Assembly: GCA_920105625.2 (NCBI GenBank)
Contig: OV050032.1
Span: 95,898,542-95,962,541, forward strand
Source: Clusia tigrina
Taxonomy: Eukaryota > Arthropoda > Insecta > Diptera > Clusiidae
Direction of reading: 5' to 3'
Length of the DNA: 64,000 bases
Shown here: in pieces, positions 39,779-52,505 of the stretch
How the letters are laid out: each line of letters begins with the position of its first letter
Position numbering within the stretch: the stretch's first letter is position 1
Made by a program: the position numbers and the translations under genes
The notes under the pieces: model-generated
What the model saw: only the letters and a program-made list of their open reading frames with translations
Database searches by the model: none
Told to the model about the DNA's origin: nothing

Positions 39779-41738
39779 GGTACGTCCTAGACCTATCAAA
39801 GTTTGCAACATTCAAATGCTTGTAACTTTTTACTGGAGCGTCATAAAACCTTGAAATTTTGTAACAATAAATTACTCGAGCCTCTTGTCAATTTAAGTTA
39901 TCGCTCAAAGCTATGCTACCCTTGAGTCCCAAATCAAACACTGATAAAACTTCAAATGGCCCTAACTTCTATACGGTACGTCCTACACCTATCAAAGTTT
40001 GCAACATACAAATGCTTGTAACTTTTTACTGGAGCGTCATAAAACATTGAAATTTTGTAACAATAAAGTACGAGAGCCTCTTGTCAATTTAAGCTATCGC
40101 TCAAAGCTATGCTACCCTAGGGTCCCAAATCAAACACTGATAAAACTTCAAACGCCCCTAACTTCTTTACGGTACGTCCTACACCTATCAAAGTTGGCAA
40201 CATTCAAATGCTTGTAACTTTTTACTGGAGCGTCATAAAACCTTGAAATTTTGTAACAATAAAGTACTCGAGCCTCTTGTCAATTTAAGTTATCGCTCAA
40301 AACTGTGCTACCCTAGAGTCCCAAATCAAACACTGATAAAACTTCAAACGCCCCTAACTTCTTTACGGTACGTCCTACACCTATCAAAGTTGGCAACATT
40401 CAAATGCGTGTAACTTTTTACTGGAGCGTCATAAAACCTTGAAAATTTGTAACAATAAAGTACTCGAGCCTCTTGTCAATTTAAGCCATCGCTCAAAGCT
40501 ATGCTACCCTAGAGTCCCAAATCAAACACTGATAAAACTTCAAACGCCCCTAACTTCTTTACGGTACGTCCTACACCTATCAAAGTTTGCAACATACAAA
40601 TGCTTGTAACTTTTTACTGGAGCGTCATAAAACCTTGAAATTTTGTAACAATGAAGTACTCGAGCCTCTTGTCAATTTAAGCCATCGCTCAAAACTATGC
40701 TACCCTAGAGTCCCAAATCAAACACTGATAAAACTTCAAACACCCCTAACTTCTATACGGTACGTCCTACACCTATCAAAGTTTGCAACATACAAATGCT
40801 TGTAACTTTTTACTGAAGCGTCCTAAAACCTTGAAATTTTGTAACAATGAAGTACCCGAGCCTCTTGTCAATTTAAGCTATCGCTCAAAGCTATGCTACC
40901 CTTGAGTCCTAAATCAAACACTGATAAAGCTTCAAACGCTCCTAACTTCTTTACGGTACGTCCTACACCTATCAAAGTTTGCAACATACAAATGCTTGTA
41001 ACTTTTTACTGGAGCGTCATAAAACCTTGAAATTTTGTAACAATGAAGTACCCGAGCCTCTTGTCAATTTAAGCTATCGCTCAAAGCAATGCTACCCTTG
41101 AGTCCCAAATCAAACACTGATAAAACTTCAAATGGCCCTAACTTCTTTACGGTACGTCCTACACCTATCAAAGTTTGCAACATACAAATGCTTGTAACTT
41201 TTAACTGGAGCGTCATAAAACCTTGAAATTTTGTAACAATAAAGTACTCGAGCATATTGTCAATTTAAGTTATCGCTCAAAGCTATGCTACCCTAGAGTC
41301 CCAAATCAAACACTGATAAAACTTCAAACGCCCCTAACTTCTATACGGTACGTCCTACACCTATCAAAGTTTGCAACATACAAATGCTTGTAACTTTTTA
41401 CTGGAGCGTCATAAAACCTTGAAATTTTGTAGCAATAAAGTACTCGAGCATCTTGTCAATTTAAGTTATCGCTCAAAGCTATGCTACCCTTGAGTCCCAA
41501 ATCAAACACTGATAAAACTTCAAACGCCCCTAACTTCTATACGGTACGTCCTACACCTATCAAAGTTTGCAACATACAAATGCTTGTAACTTTTTACTGG
41601 AGCGTCATAAAACCTTGAAATTTTCTAACAATAAAGTACTCGAGCCTCTTGTCAATTTAAGCCATCGCTCAAAGCTATGCTACCATTGAGTCCCAAATCA
41701 AACACTGATAAAACTTCAAACGCCCCTAACTTCTATAC

Positions 41739-44284
41739 GGTACGTCCTACACCTATCAAAGTGTGCAACATACAAATGCTTGTAACTTTTTACTGGAGCG
41801 TCATAAAACCTTGAAATTTTGTAACAATGAAATACTCGAGCCTCTTGTCAATTTAAGTTATCGCTCAAAGCTATGCTACCCTTGAGTCCCAAATCAAACA
41901 CTGATAAAATTTCAAAAGCCCCTAACTTCTTTACGGTACGTCCTACACCTATCAAAGTTGGCAACATTCAAATGCTTGTAACTTTTTACTGGAGCGTCAT
42001 AAAACCTTGAAATTTGGTAACAATAGAGAACTCGAGCCTCTTGTCAATTTAAGCCATCGCTCAAAGCTATGCTACCCTAGAGTCCCAAATCAAACACTAA
42101 TAAATCTTCAAATGGCCCTAACTTCTTTACGGTACGTCCTACACCTATCAAAGTTGGCAACATACAAATGCTTGTAATTTTTTACTGGAGCGTCATAAAA
42201 CATTGACATTTTATAACAATAAAGTACCCGAGCCTCTTGTCAATTTAAGTTATCGCTCAAAGCTATGCTACCCTAGAGTCCCAAATCAAACACTGATAAA
42301 ACTTCAAATGGCCCTAACTTCTTTACGGTACGTCCTACTCCTATCAAAGTTTGCAACATACAAATGCTTGTAACTTTTTACTGGAGCGTCATAAAACCTT
42401 GAAATTTTGTAACAATAAAGTACTCGAGCCTCTTGTCAATTTAAGCCATCTCTCAAAGCTATGCTACCCTAGAGTCCCAAATCAAACACTGATAAAACTT
42501 CAAACGCCCCTAACTTCTTTACGGTACGTCCTACACCTATCAAAGTTTGCAACATACAAATGCTTGTAACTTTTTACTGGAGCGTCATAAAACCTTGAAA
42601 TTTTGTAACAATGAAGTACCCGAGCCTCTTGTCAATCTAAGCCATCGCTCAAAGCTATGCTACCCTAGAGTCCCAAATCAAACACTGATAAAACTTCAAA
42701 CGCCCCTAACTTCTTTACGGTACGTCCTACACCTATCAAAGTTTGCAACATACAAATGCTTGTAACTTTTTACTGGAGCGTCATAAAACCTTGAAATTTT
42801 CTAACAATGAAGTACTCGAGCCTCTTGTCAATTTAAGCCATCGCTCAAAACTATGCTACCCTAGAGTCCCAAATCAAACACTGATAAAACTTCAAACGCC
42901 AGTAACTTCTATGCGGTACGTCCTTCACCTATCAAAGTTTGCAACATACAAATGCTTGTAACTTTTTACTGAAGCGTCCTAAAACCTTGAAATTTTGTAA
43001 CAATGAAGTACCCGAGCCTCTTGTCAATTTAAGCTATCGCTCAAAGCTATGCTACCCTTGAGTCCTAAATCAAACACTGATAAAGCTTCAAACGCTCCTA
43101 ACTTCTTTACGGTACGTCCTACACCTATCAAAGTTTGCAACATACAAATGCTTGTAACTTTTTACTGGAGCGTCATAAAACCTTGAAATTTTCTAACAAT
43201 AAAGTACTCGAGCCTCTTGTCAATTTAAGCCATCGCTCAAAGCTATGCTACCATTGAGTCCCAAATCAAACACTGATAAAACTTCAAACGCCCCTAACTT
43301 CTATACGGTACGTCCTACACCTATCAAAGTTTGCAACATACAAATGCTTGTAACTTTTTACTGAAGCGTCCTAAAACCTTGAAATTTTGTAACAATGAAG
43401 TACCCGAGCCTCTTGTCAATTTAAGCTATCGCTCAAAGCTATGCTACCCTTGAGTCCTAAATCAAACACTGATAAAGCTTCAAACGCTCCTAACTCTATA
43501 CGGTACGTCCTACACCTATCAAAGTGTGCAACATACAAATGCTTGTAACTTTTTACTGGAGCGTCATAAAACCTTGAAATTTTGTAACAATGAAATACTC
43601 GAGCCTCTTGTCAATTTAAGTTATCGCTCAAAGCTATGCTACCCTTGAGTCCCAAATCAAACACTGATAAAATTTCAAAAGCCCCTAACTTCTTTCCGGT
43701 ACGTCCTACACCTATCAAAGTTGGCAACATTCAAATGCTTGTAACTTTTTACTGGAGCGTCATAAAACCTTGAAATTTGGAACAATAAAGTACTCGAGCA
43801 TATTGTCAATTTAAGTTATCGCTCAAAGCTATGCTACCCTTGAGTCCCAAATCAAACACTGATAAAACTTCAAACGCCCCTAACTTCTATACGGTACGTC
43901 CTACACCTATCAAAGTTTGCAACATACAAATGCTTGTAACTTTTTACTGGAGCGTCATAAAACCTTGAAATTTTCTAACAATAAAGTACTCGAGCCTCTT
44001 GTCAATTTAAGCCATCGCTCAAAGCTATGCTACCATTGAGTCCCAAATCAAACACTGATAAAACTTCAAACGCCCCTAACTTCTATACGGTACGTCCTAC
44101 ACCTATCAAAGTTTGCAACATACAAATGCTTGTAACTTTTTACTGGAGCGTCATAAAACCTTGAAATTTTGTAACAATGAAATACTCGAGCCTCTTGTCA
44201 ATTTAAGTTATCGCTCAAAGCTATGCTACCCTTGAGTCCCAAATCAAACACTGATAAAATTTCAAACGCCCCTAACTTCTTTAC
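41739..44284. repeat. Mosaic satellite segment between the large block and the next 16-mer
   Basis: A two-monomer pair (AATGAAATACTC followed by GAAATTTGG) occurs at 41739 and 43502, where both copies begin with GTGTGCAAC (offset 1763 bp), and again at 44089 without that mark. The three monomers from 42327 recur at 44873 (offset 2546 bp, thirteen monomers). Private changes are frequent: AATAGAGAACTC near 42024, ATTTTATAAC near 42210, AACGCCAGTAAC near 42895, and a one-base loss at TAACTCTATACGG (43492-43504). Confidence 0.8.
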
Positions 44285-47200
44285 GGTACGTCCTACACCT
44301 ATCAAAGTTGGCAACATTCAAATGCTTGTAACTTTTTACTGGAGCGTCATAAAACCTTGAAATTTGGTAACAATAAAGTACACGAGTCTCTTGTCAATTT
44401 AAGCTATCGCTCTAAGCAATGCTACCCTAGAGTCCCAAATCAAACACTGATAAAACTTCAAATGGCCCTAACTTCTTTACGGTACGTCCTACACCAATCA
44501 AAGTTTGCAATATACAAATGCTTGTAACTTTTTACTGGAGCGTAATAAAACCGTGAAATTTTGTTACAATAAAGTACCCGAGCCTCTTGTCAATTTAAGC
44601 TATCGCTCAAAGCTATGCTACCCTAGAGTCCCAAATCAAACACTGATAAAACTTCAAACGCCCCTAACTCCTTTACGGTACGTTCTACACCTATCAAAGT
44701 TTGCAACATACAAATGCTTGTAACTTTTTACTGGAGCGTTATAAAACCTTGAAATTTTGTAACAATGAAGTACCCGAGCCTCTTGTCAATTTAAGCCATC
44801 GCTCAAAGCTATGCTACCCTTGAGTCCCAAATCAAACACTGATAAAACTTCAAACGCCCCTAACTTCTTTACGGTACGTCCTACACCTATCAAAGTTTGC
44901 AACATACAAATGCTTGTAACTTTTTACTGGAGCGTCATAAAACCTTGAAATTTTGTAACAATAAAGTACTCGAGCCTCTTGTCAATTTAAGCCATCGCTC
45001 AAAGCTATGCTACCCTAGAGTCCCAAATCAAACTCTGATAAAACTTCAAACGCCCCTAACTTCTTTACGGTACGTCCTACACCTATCAAAGTTTGCAACA
45101 TACAAATGCTTGTAACTTTTTACTGGAGCGTCATAAAACCTTGAAATTTTGTAACAATGAAGTACCCGAGCCTCTTGTCAATCTAAGCCATCGCTCAAAG
45201 CTATGCTACCCTAGAGTCCCAAATCAAACACTGATAAAACTTCAAACGCCCCTAACTTCTTTACGGTACGTCCTACACCTATCAAACCTTGCAACATACA
45301 AATGCTTGTAACTTTTTACTGGAGCATCATAAAACCTTGAAATTTTGTAACAATGAAGTACTCGAGCCTCTTGTCAATTTAAGCCATCGCTCAAAACTAT
45401 GCTACCCTAGAGTCCCAAATCAAACACTGATAAATCTTCAAACGCCCCTAACTTCTATACGGTACGTCCTACACCTATCAAAGTTTGCAACATACAAATG
45501 CTTGTAACTTTTTACTGAAGCATCCTAAAACCTTGAAATTTTGTAACAATGAAGTACCCGAGCCTCTTGTCAATTTAAGCTATCGCTCAAAGCTATGCTA
45601 CCCTTGAGTGCCAAATCAAACACTGATAAAGCTTCAAACGCTCCTAACTTCTTTACGGTACGTCCTACACCTATCAAAGTTTGCAACATACAAATGCTTG
45701 TAACTTTTTACTGGAGCGTCATAAAACCTTGAAATTTTGTAACAATGAAGTACCCGAGCCTCTTGTCAATTTAAGCTATCGCTCAAAGCTATGCTACCCT
45801 TGAGTCCCAAATCAAACACTGATAAAACTTCAAATGGCCCTAACTTCTTTACGGTACGTCCTACACCTATCAAATTTTGCAACATACAAATGCTTGTAAC
45901 TTTTAACTGGAGCGTCATAAAACCTTGAAATTTTGTAACAATAAAGTACTCGAGCATATTGTCAATTTAAGTTATCGCTCAAAGCTATGCTACCCTAGAT
46001 GCCCAAATCAAACACTGATAAAACTTCAAACGCCCCTAACTTCTATACGGTACGTCCTACACCTATCAAAGTTTGCAACATACAAATGCTTGTAACTTTT
46101 CACTGGAGCGTCATAAAACCTTGAAATTTTGTAACAATAAAGTACTCGAGCATCTTGTCAATTTAAGTTATCGCTCAAAGCTATGCTACCCTAGAGTCCC
46201 AAATCAAACACTGATAAAACTTCAAATGGCCCTTACTTCTTTACGGTACATCCTACACCTATCAAAGTTTGCAACATTCAAATGCTTGTAACTTTTTACT
46301 GGAGCGTCATAAAACCTTGAAATTGTGTAACAATGAAGTACTCGAGCCTCTTGTCAATTTAAGCCATCGCTCAAAGCTATGCTACCCTTGAGTCCTAAAT
46401 CAAACACTGATAAAACTGCAAATGGCCCTAACTTCTGTACGGTACGTCCTACACATATAAAAGTTTGCAACATACAAATGCTTGTAACTTTTTACTGGAG
46501 CGTCATAAAACCTTGAAATTTTGTAACAATAAAGTACTCGAGCCTCTTGTCACTTTAAGCCATCTCTCAAAGCTATGCTACCCTTGAGTCCCAAATCAAA
46601 CACTGATAAAACTTCAAACGCCCCTAACTTCTATACGGTACGTCCTACACCTATCAAAGTTTGCAACATACAAATGCTAGTAACTTTTTACTGGAGCGTC
46701 ATAAAACCTTGAAATTTTGTAACAATAAAGTACTCGAGCCTCTTGTCAATTGAAGCCATCGCTCAAAGCTATGCTACCCTAGAGTCCCAAATCAAACACT
46801 GATAAAACTTCAAACGCAACTAACTTATTTACGGTACGTCCTACACCTATCAAAGTTTGCAACATACAAATGCTTGTAACTTTTTAATGGAGCGTCATAA
46901 AACCTTGAAATTTTGTAACAATAAAGTACTCGAGCCTCTTGTCAATTTAAGTTATCGCTCAAAGCTATGCTACCCTAGAGTCCCAAATCAAACACTGATA
47001 AAACTTCAAACGCCCCTAACTTCTTTACGGTACGTCCTACACCTATCAAAGTTGGCAACATACAAATGCTTGTAACTTTTTACTGGAGCGTCATAAAACC
47101 TTGAAATTTTGTAACAATAAAGTGCTCGAGCCTCTTGTCAATTTAAGCCATCGCTCAAAGCTATGCTACCCTAGAGTCCCTAATCAAACACTGATAAAAC

Positions 47201-47420
47201 TTCAAACGCCCCTAACTTCTATACGGTACGTCCTACACCTATCAAAGTTGGCAACATACAAATGCTTGTAACTTTTTACTGGAGCGTCATAAAACCTTGA
47301 AATTTTGTAACAATAAAGTACTCGAGCATATTGTCAATTTTAGTTATCGCTCAAAGCTATGCTACCCTAGAGTCCCAAATGAAACACTGATAAAACTTCA
47401 AACGCCCCTAACTTCTTTAC
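44285..47420. repeat. 16-monomer HOR (3136 bp), copy 1 of the 44-51 kb pair
   Basis: This starts with the GAAATTTGGTAAC monomer carrying AGTACACGAGTCTC and GCTCTAAGCAATG. It continues with GCAATATAC/AAACCGTGAAATTTTGTTAC (44481), TAACTCCTTTACGG with CGTTCTACACC, CATTATAAAC-type changes, ACTTTTCACTGG (46049) and CACATATAAAAG (about 46450). The same marks reappear in 47421-50948. It ends with the GAGCATATTGTCAATTTTAG monomer at 47225. Confidence 0.87.
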
Positions 47421-50400
47421 GGTACGTCCTACACCTATCAAAGTTGGCATCATTCAAATGCTTGTAACTTTTTACTGGAGCGTCATAAAACCTTGAAATT
47501 TGGTAACAATAAAGTACACGAGTCTCTTGTCAATTTAAGCTATCGCTCTAAGCAATGCTACCCTAGAGTCCCAAATCAAACACTGATAAAACTTCAAATG
47601 GCCCTAACTTCTTTACGGTACGTCCTACACCAATCAAAGTTTGCAATATACAAATGCTTGTAACTTTTTACTGGAGCGTCATAAAACCGTGAAATTTTGT
47701 TACAATAAAGTACTCGAGCCTCTTGTCAATTTAAACTATCGCTCAAAGCTATGCTACCCTAGAGTCCCAAATCAAACACTGATAAAACTTCAAACGCCCC
47801 TAACTTCTTTACGGTACGTCCTACACCTATCAAAGTTTGCAACATACAAATGCTTGTATCTTTTTACTGGAGCGTCATAAGACCTTGAAATTTTTTAACA
47901 ATAAAGTACCCGAGCCTCTTGTCAATTTAAGCTATCGCTCAAAGCTATGCTACCCTAGAGTCCCAAATCAAACACTGATAAAACTTCAAACGCCCCTAAC
48001 TCCTTTACGGTACGTTCTACACCTATCAAAGTTTGCAACATACAAATGCTTGTAACTTTTTACTGGAGCGTTATAAAACCTTGAAATTTTGTAACAATGA
48101 AGTACCCGAGCCTCTTGTCAATTTAAGCCATCGCTCAAAGCTATGCTACCCTTGAGTCCCAAATCAAACACTGATAAAACTTCAAACGCCCCTAACTTCT
48201 TTACGGTACGTCCTACACCTATCAAAGTTTGCAACATACAAATGCTTGTAACTTTTTACTGGAGCGTCATAAAACCTTGAAATTTTGTAACAATAAAGTA
48301 CTCGAGCCTCTTGTCAATTTAAGCCATCGCTCAAAGCTATGCTACCCTAGAGTCCCAAATCAAACTCTGATAAAACTTCAAACGCCCCTAACTTCTTTAC
48401 GGTACGTCCTACACCTATCAAAGTTTGCAACATACAAATGCTTGTAACTTTTTACTGGAGCGTCATAAAACCTTGAAATTTTGTAACAATGAAGTACCCG
48501 AGCCTCTTGTCAATTTAAGCCATCGCTCAAAGCTATGCTACCCTTGAGTCCCAAATCAAACACTGATAAAACTTCAAATGGCCCTAACTTCTTTACGGTA
48601 CGTCCTACACCTATCAAAGTTTGCAACATACAAATGCTTGTAACTTTTAACTGGAGCGTCATAAAACCTTGAAATTTTGTAACAATAAAGTACTCGAGCA
48701 TATTGTCAATTTAAGTTATCGCTCAAAGCTATGCTACCCTAGATTCCCAAATCAAACACTGATAAAACTTCAAACGCCCCTAACTTCTATACGGTACGTC
48801 CTACACCTATCAAAGTTTGCAACATACAAATGCTTGTAACTTTTTACTGAAGCGTCCTAAAACCTTGAAATTTTGTAACAATGAAGTACCCGAGCCTCTT
48901 GTCAATTTAAGCTATCGCTCAAAGCTATGCTACCCTTGAGTGCCAAATCAAACACTGATAAAGCTTCAAACGCTCCTAACTTCTTTACGGTACGTCCTAC
49001 ACCTATCAAAGTTTGAAACATACAAATGCTTGTAACTTTTTACTGGAGCGTCATAAAACCTTGAAATTTTGTAACAATGAAGTACCCGAGCCTCTTGTCA
49101 ATTTAAGCTATCGCTCAAAGCTATGCTACCCTTGAGTCCCAAATCAAACACTGATAAAACTTCAAATGGCCCTAACTTCTTTACGGTACGTCCTACACCT
49201 ATCAAAGTTTGCAACATACAAATGCTTGTAACTTTTAACTGGAGCGTCATAAAACCTTGAAATTTTGTAACAATAAAGTACTCGAGCATATTGTCAATTT
49301 AAGTTATCGCTCAAAGCTATGCTACCCTAGATTCCCAAATCAAACACTGATAAAACTTCAAACGCCCCTAACTTCTATACGGTACGTCCTACACCTATCA
49401 AAGTTTGCAACATACAAATGCTTGTAACTTTTCACTGGAGCGTCATAAAACCTTGAAATTTTGTAACAATAAAGTACTCGAGCATCTTGTCAATTTAAGT
49501 TATCGCTCAAAGCTATGCTACCCTAGAGTCCCAAATCAAACACTGATAAAACTTCAAATGGCCCTTACTTCTTTACGGTACATCCTACACCTATCAAAGT
49601 TTGCAACATTCAAATGCTTGTAACTTTTTACTGGAGCGTCATAAAACCTTGAAATTGTGTAACAATGAAGTACTCGAGCCTCTTGTCAATTTAAGCCATC
49701 GCTCAAAGCTATGCTACCCTTGAGTCCTAAATCAAACACTGATAAAACTTCAAATGGCCCTAACTTCTGTACGGTACGTCCTACACATATAAAAGTTTGC
49801 AACATACAAATGCTTGTAACTTTTTACTGGAGCGTCATAAAACCTTGAAATTTTGTAACAATAAAGTACTCGAGCCTCTTGTCACTTTAAGCCATCTCTC
49901 AAAGCTATGCTACCCTTGAGTCCCAAATCAAACACTGATAAAACTTCAAACGCCCCTAACTTCTATACGGTACGTCCTACACCTATCAAAGTTTGCAACA
50001 TACAAATGCTAGTAACTTTTTACTGGAGCGTCATAAAACCTTGAAATTTTGTAACAATAAAGTACTCGAGCCTCTTGTCAATTGAAGCCATCGCTCAAAG
50101 CTATGCTACCCTAGAGTCCCAAATCAAACACTGATAAAACTTCAAACGCAACTAACTTATTTACGGTACGTCCTACACCTATCAAAGTTTGCAACATACA
50201 AATGCTTGTAACTTTTTAATGGAGCGTCATAAAACCTTGAAATTTTGTAACAATAAAGTACTCGAGCCTCTTGTCAATTTAAGTTATCGCTCAAAGCTAT
50301 GCTACCCTAGAGTCCCAAATCAAACACTGATAAAACTTCAAACGCCCCTAACTTCTTTACGGTACGTCCTACACCTATCAAAGTTGGCAACATTCAAATG

Positions 50401-50948
50401 CTTGTAACTTTTTACTGGAGCGTCCTAAAACCTTGAAATTTTGTAACAATAAAGTACTCGAGCCTCTTGTCAATTTAAGCCATCGCTCAAAGCTATGCTA
50501 CCCTAGAGTCCCAAATCAAACACTGATAAAACTTCAAATGGCCCTAACTTCTATACGGTACGTCCTAAACCTATCAAAGTTTGCAACATACAAATGCTTG
50601 TAACTTTTTACTGGAGCGTCATAAAACCTTGAAATTTTGTAACAATAAAGTGCTCGAGCCTCTTGTCAATTTAAGTTATCGCTCAAAGCTATGCTACCCT
50701 AGAGTCCCAAATCAAACACTGATAAAACTTCAAACGCCCCTAACTTCTATACGGTACGTCCTACACCTATCAAAGTTGGCAACATACAAATGCTTGTAAC
50801 TTTTTACTGGAGCGTCATAAAACCTTGAAATTTTGTAACAATAAAGTACTCGAGCATATTGTCAATTTTAGTTATCGCTCAAAGCTATGCTACCCTAGAG
50901 TCCCAAATGAAACACTGATAAAACTTCAAACGCCCCTAACTTCTTTAC
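47421..50948. repeat. 18-monomer derivative (3528 bp), copy 2 of the 44-51 kb pair
   Basis: This abuts copy 1 and repeats it with two net extra monomers. One is at 47813, after which the offset changes from 3136 to 3332 bp. The other lies between 50361 and 50752, after which it is 3528 bp. The monomer at 47813 has GTATCTTTTTAC, CATAAGACC and TTTTTTAAC. The AATAAAACCGTG monomer is partly split between 47617 and 47813 relative to 44481, consistent with an unequal exchange inside a monomer. Confidence 0.86.
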
Positions 50949-51132
50949 GGTACGTCCTACACCTATCAAAGTTGGCATCATTCAAATGCTTGTAACTTTT
51001 TACTGGAGCGTCATAAAACCTTGAAATTTTGTAACAATGAAGTACTCGAGCCTCTTGTCAATTTAAGCCATCGCTCAAAGCTATGCTACCCTAGAGTCCC
51101 AAATCAAACACTGATGTCCCTAACTTCTATAC
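50949..51132. repeat. Shortened monomer with a 12-bp deletion
   Basis: This monomer is 184 bp. The expected run between CACTGAT and GTCCCTAAC is missing, so the sequence reads CACTGATGTCCCTAAC at about 51109-51124. The deletion removes consensus positions of about 168-179, inside one of the most conserved parts of the monomer. I saw it nowhere else in the window. Confidence 0.9.
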
Positions 51133-52505
51133 GGTACGTCCTAAACCTATCAAAGTTTGCAACATACAAATGCTTGTAACTTTTTACTGGAGCGTCATAA
51201 AACCTTGAAATTTTGTAACAATAAAGTATTCGAGCCTCTTGTCAATTTAGGCCATCGCTCAAAGCTATGCTACCCTTGAGTCCCAAATCAAGCACTGATA
51301 AAACTTCAAACGCCCCTAACTTCTTTACGGTACGTCCTACACCTATCAAAGTTTGCAACATACAAATGCTTGTAACTTTTTACTGGAGCGTCATAAAACC
51401 TTGAAATTTTGTAACAATAAAGTACTCGAGCCTCTTGTCAATTTAAGCTATCGCTCAAAGCTATGCTACCCTTGAGTCCCAAATCAAACACTGATAAAAC
51501 TTCAAACGCCAATAACTTCTTTACGGTACGTCCTACACCTATCAAAGTTTGCAACATATAAATGCTTGTAACTTTTTACTGGAGCGTCATAAAACCTTGA
51601 AATTTTGTAAAAATAAAGTACTCGAGCCTCTTCTCAATTTAAGCCATCGCTCAAAGCTATGCTACCCTTGAGTCCCAAACCAAACACTGATAAAACTTCA
51701 AATTGCCCTAACTTCTATGCGGTTCGTCCTACACCTATCAAAGTTGGCAACATTCAAATGCTTGTTACTTTTTACTGGAGCGTCATAAAACCTTGAAATT
51801 TTGTAAAAATAAAGTACTCGAGCCTCTTGTCAATTTAAGCCATCGCTCAAAGCTATGCTACCCTTGAGTCCCAAACCAAACACTGATAAAACTTCAAATT
51901 GCCCTAACTTCTTTACGGTACGTTCTACACCTATCAAAGTTTGCAAACATTCAAATGCTTGTAACTTTTTACTGGAGCGTCATAAAAACTTGAAATTTTG
52001 TAACAATGAAGTACTCGAGCCTCTTGCCAATTTAAGCCATCGCTCAAAGCCATGCTACCCTTGAGTCCCAAATCAAAAACTGATAAAACTTCAAACGCCC
52101 CTAACTTCTTTACGGTACGTCCTACACCTATCAAAGTTTGCAAAATACAAATGCTTGTATCTTTTTACCGGAGCGTCATAAAACCTTGAAATTTTGTAAC
52201 AATGAAGTACTCGAGCCTCTTGAAAATTTTAGCCATCGCTCAAAGCTATGCTACCCTTGAGTCCCAAATCAAACACTGATAAAGTTTCAAACGCCCCTAA
52301 CTTCTTTACGGTACGTCCTACACCTATCAAAGTTTGCAACATACAAATGCTTGTAACTTTTTACTGGAGCGTCATAAAACCTTGAAATTTTGTAACAATA
52401 AAGTACTCGAGCCTCTTGTCAATTTAGGCCGTCGCTCAACGCTATGCTACCCTAGAGTCCCAAATCAAACTCTGATAAAACTTCAAACGCCCCTAACTTC
52501 TTTAC
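51133..52505. repeat. Divergent seven-monomer join
   Basis: No HOR period continues cleanly through this stretch. It introduces marks that become common further right: TTTTGTAAAAATAAAG, CCCAAACCAAAC, TTCAAATTGCCC, the one-base insertion GCAAACATTC (51918-52114 is 197 bp), GCAAAATAC with TTTTTACCGG (52115) and GGCCGTCGCTCAACGC (52310). These marks are later used by the 14-mer at 52.5-57.2 kb and the 1216-bp HOR. Confidence 0.78.

Larger units (their letters stand above)
34096..41738. repeat. Large HOR block, edition 3 (39 monomers)
   Basis: This follows edition 2 from GGTACGTCCTAGACC with CAACAATC (34096) through the GGTATGTCC monomer (34291, matching 20378 and 27042) to the TTTTCTAAC monomer at 41543. 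It lacks the first few cassette monomers of editions 1 and 2. It carries its own nine-monomer duplication at the start and shares the four-monomer duplication (38211-39778) with edition 2. The edition 2 to 3 offset is 8818-8819 bp from 38.2 to 41.1 kb. Confidence 0.88.
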
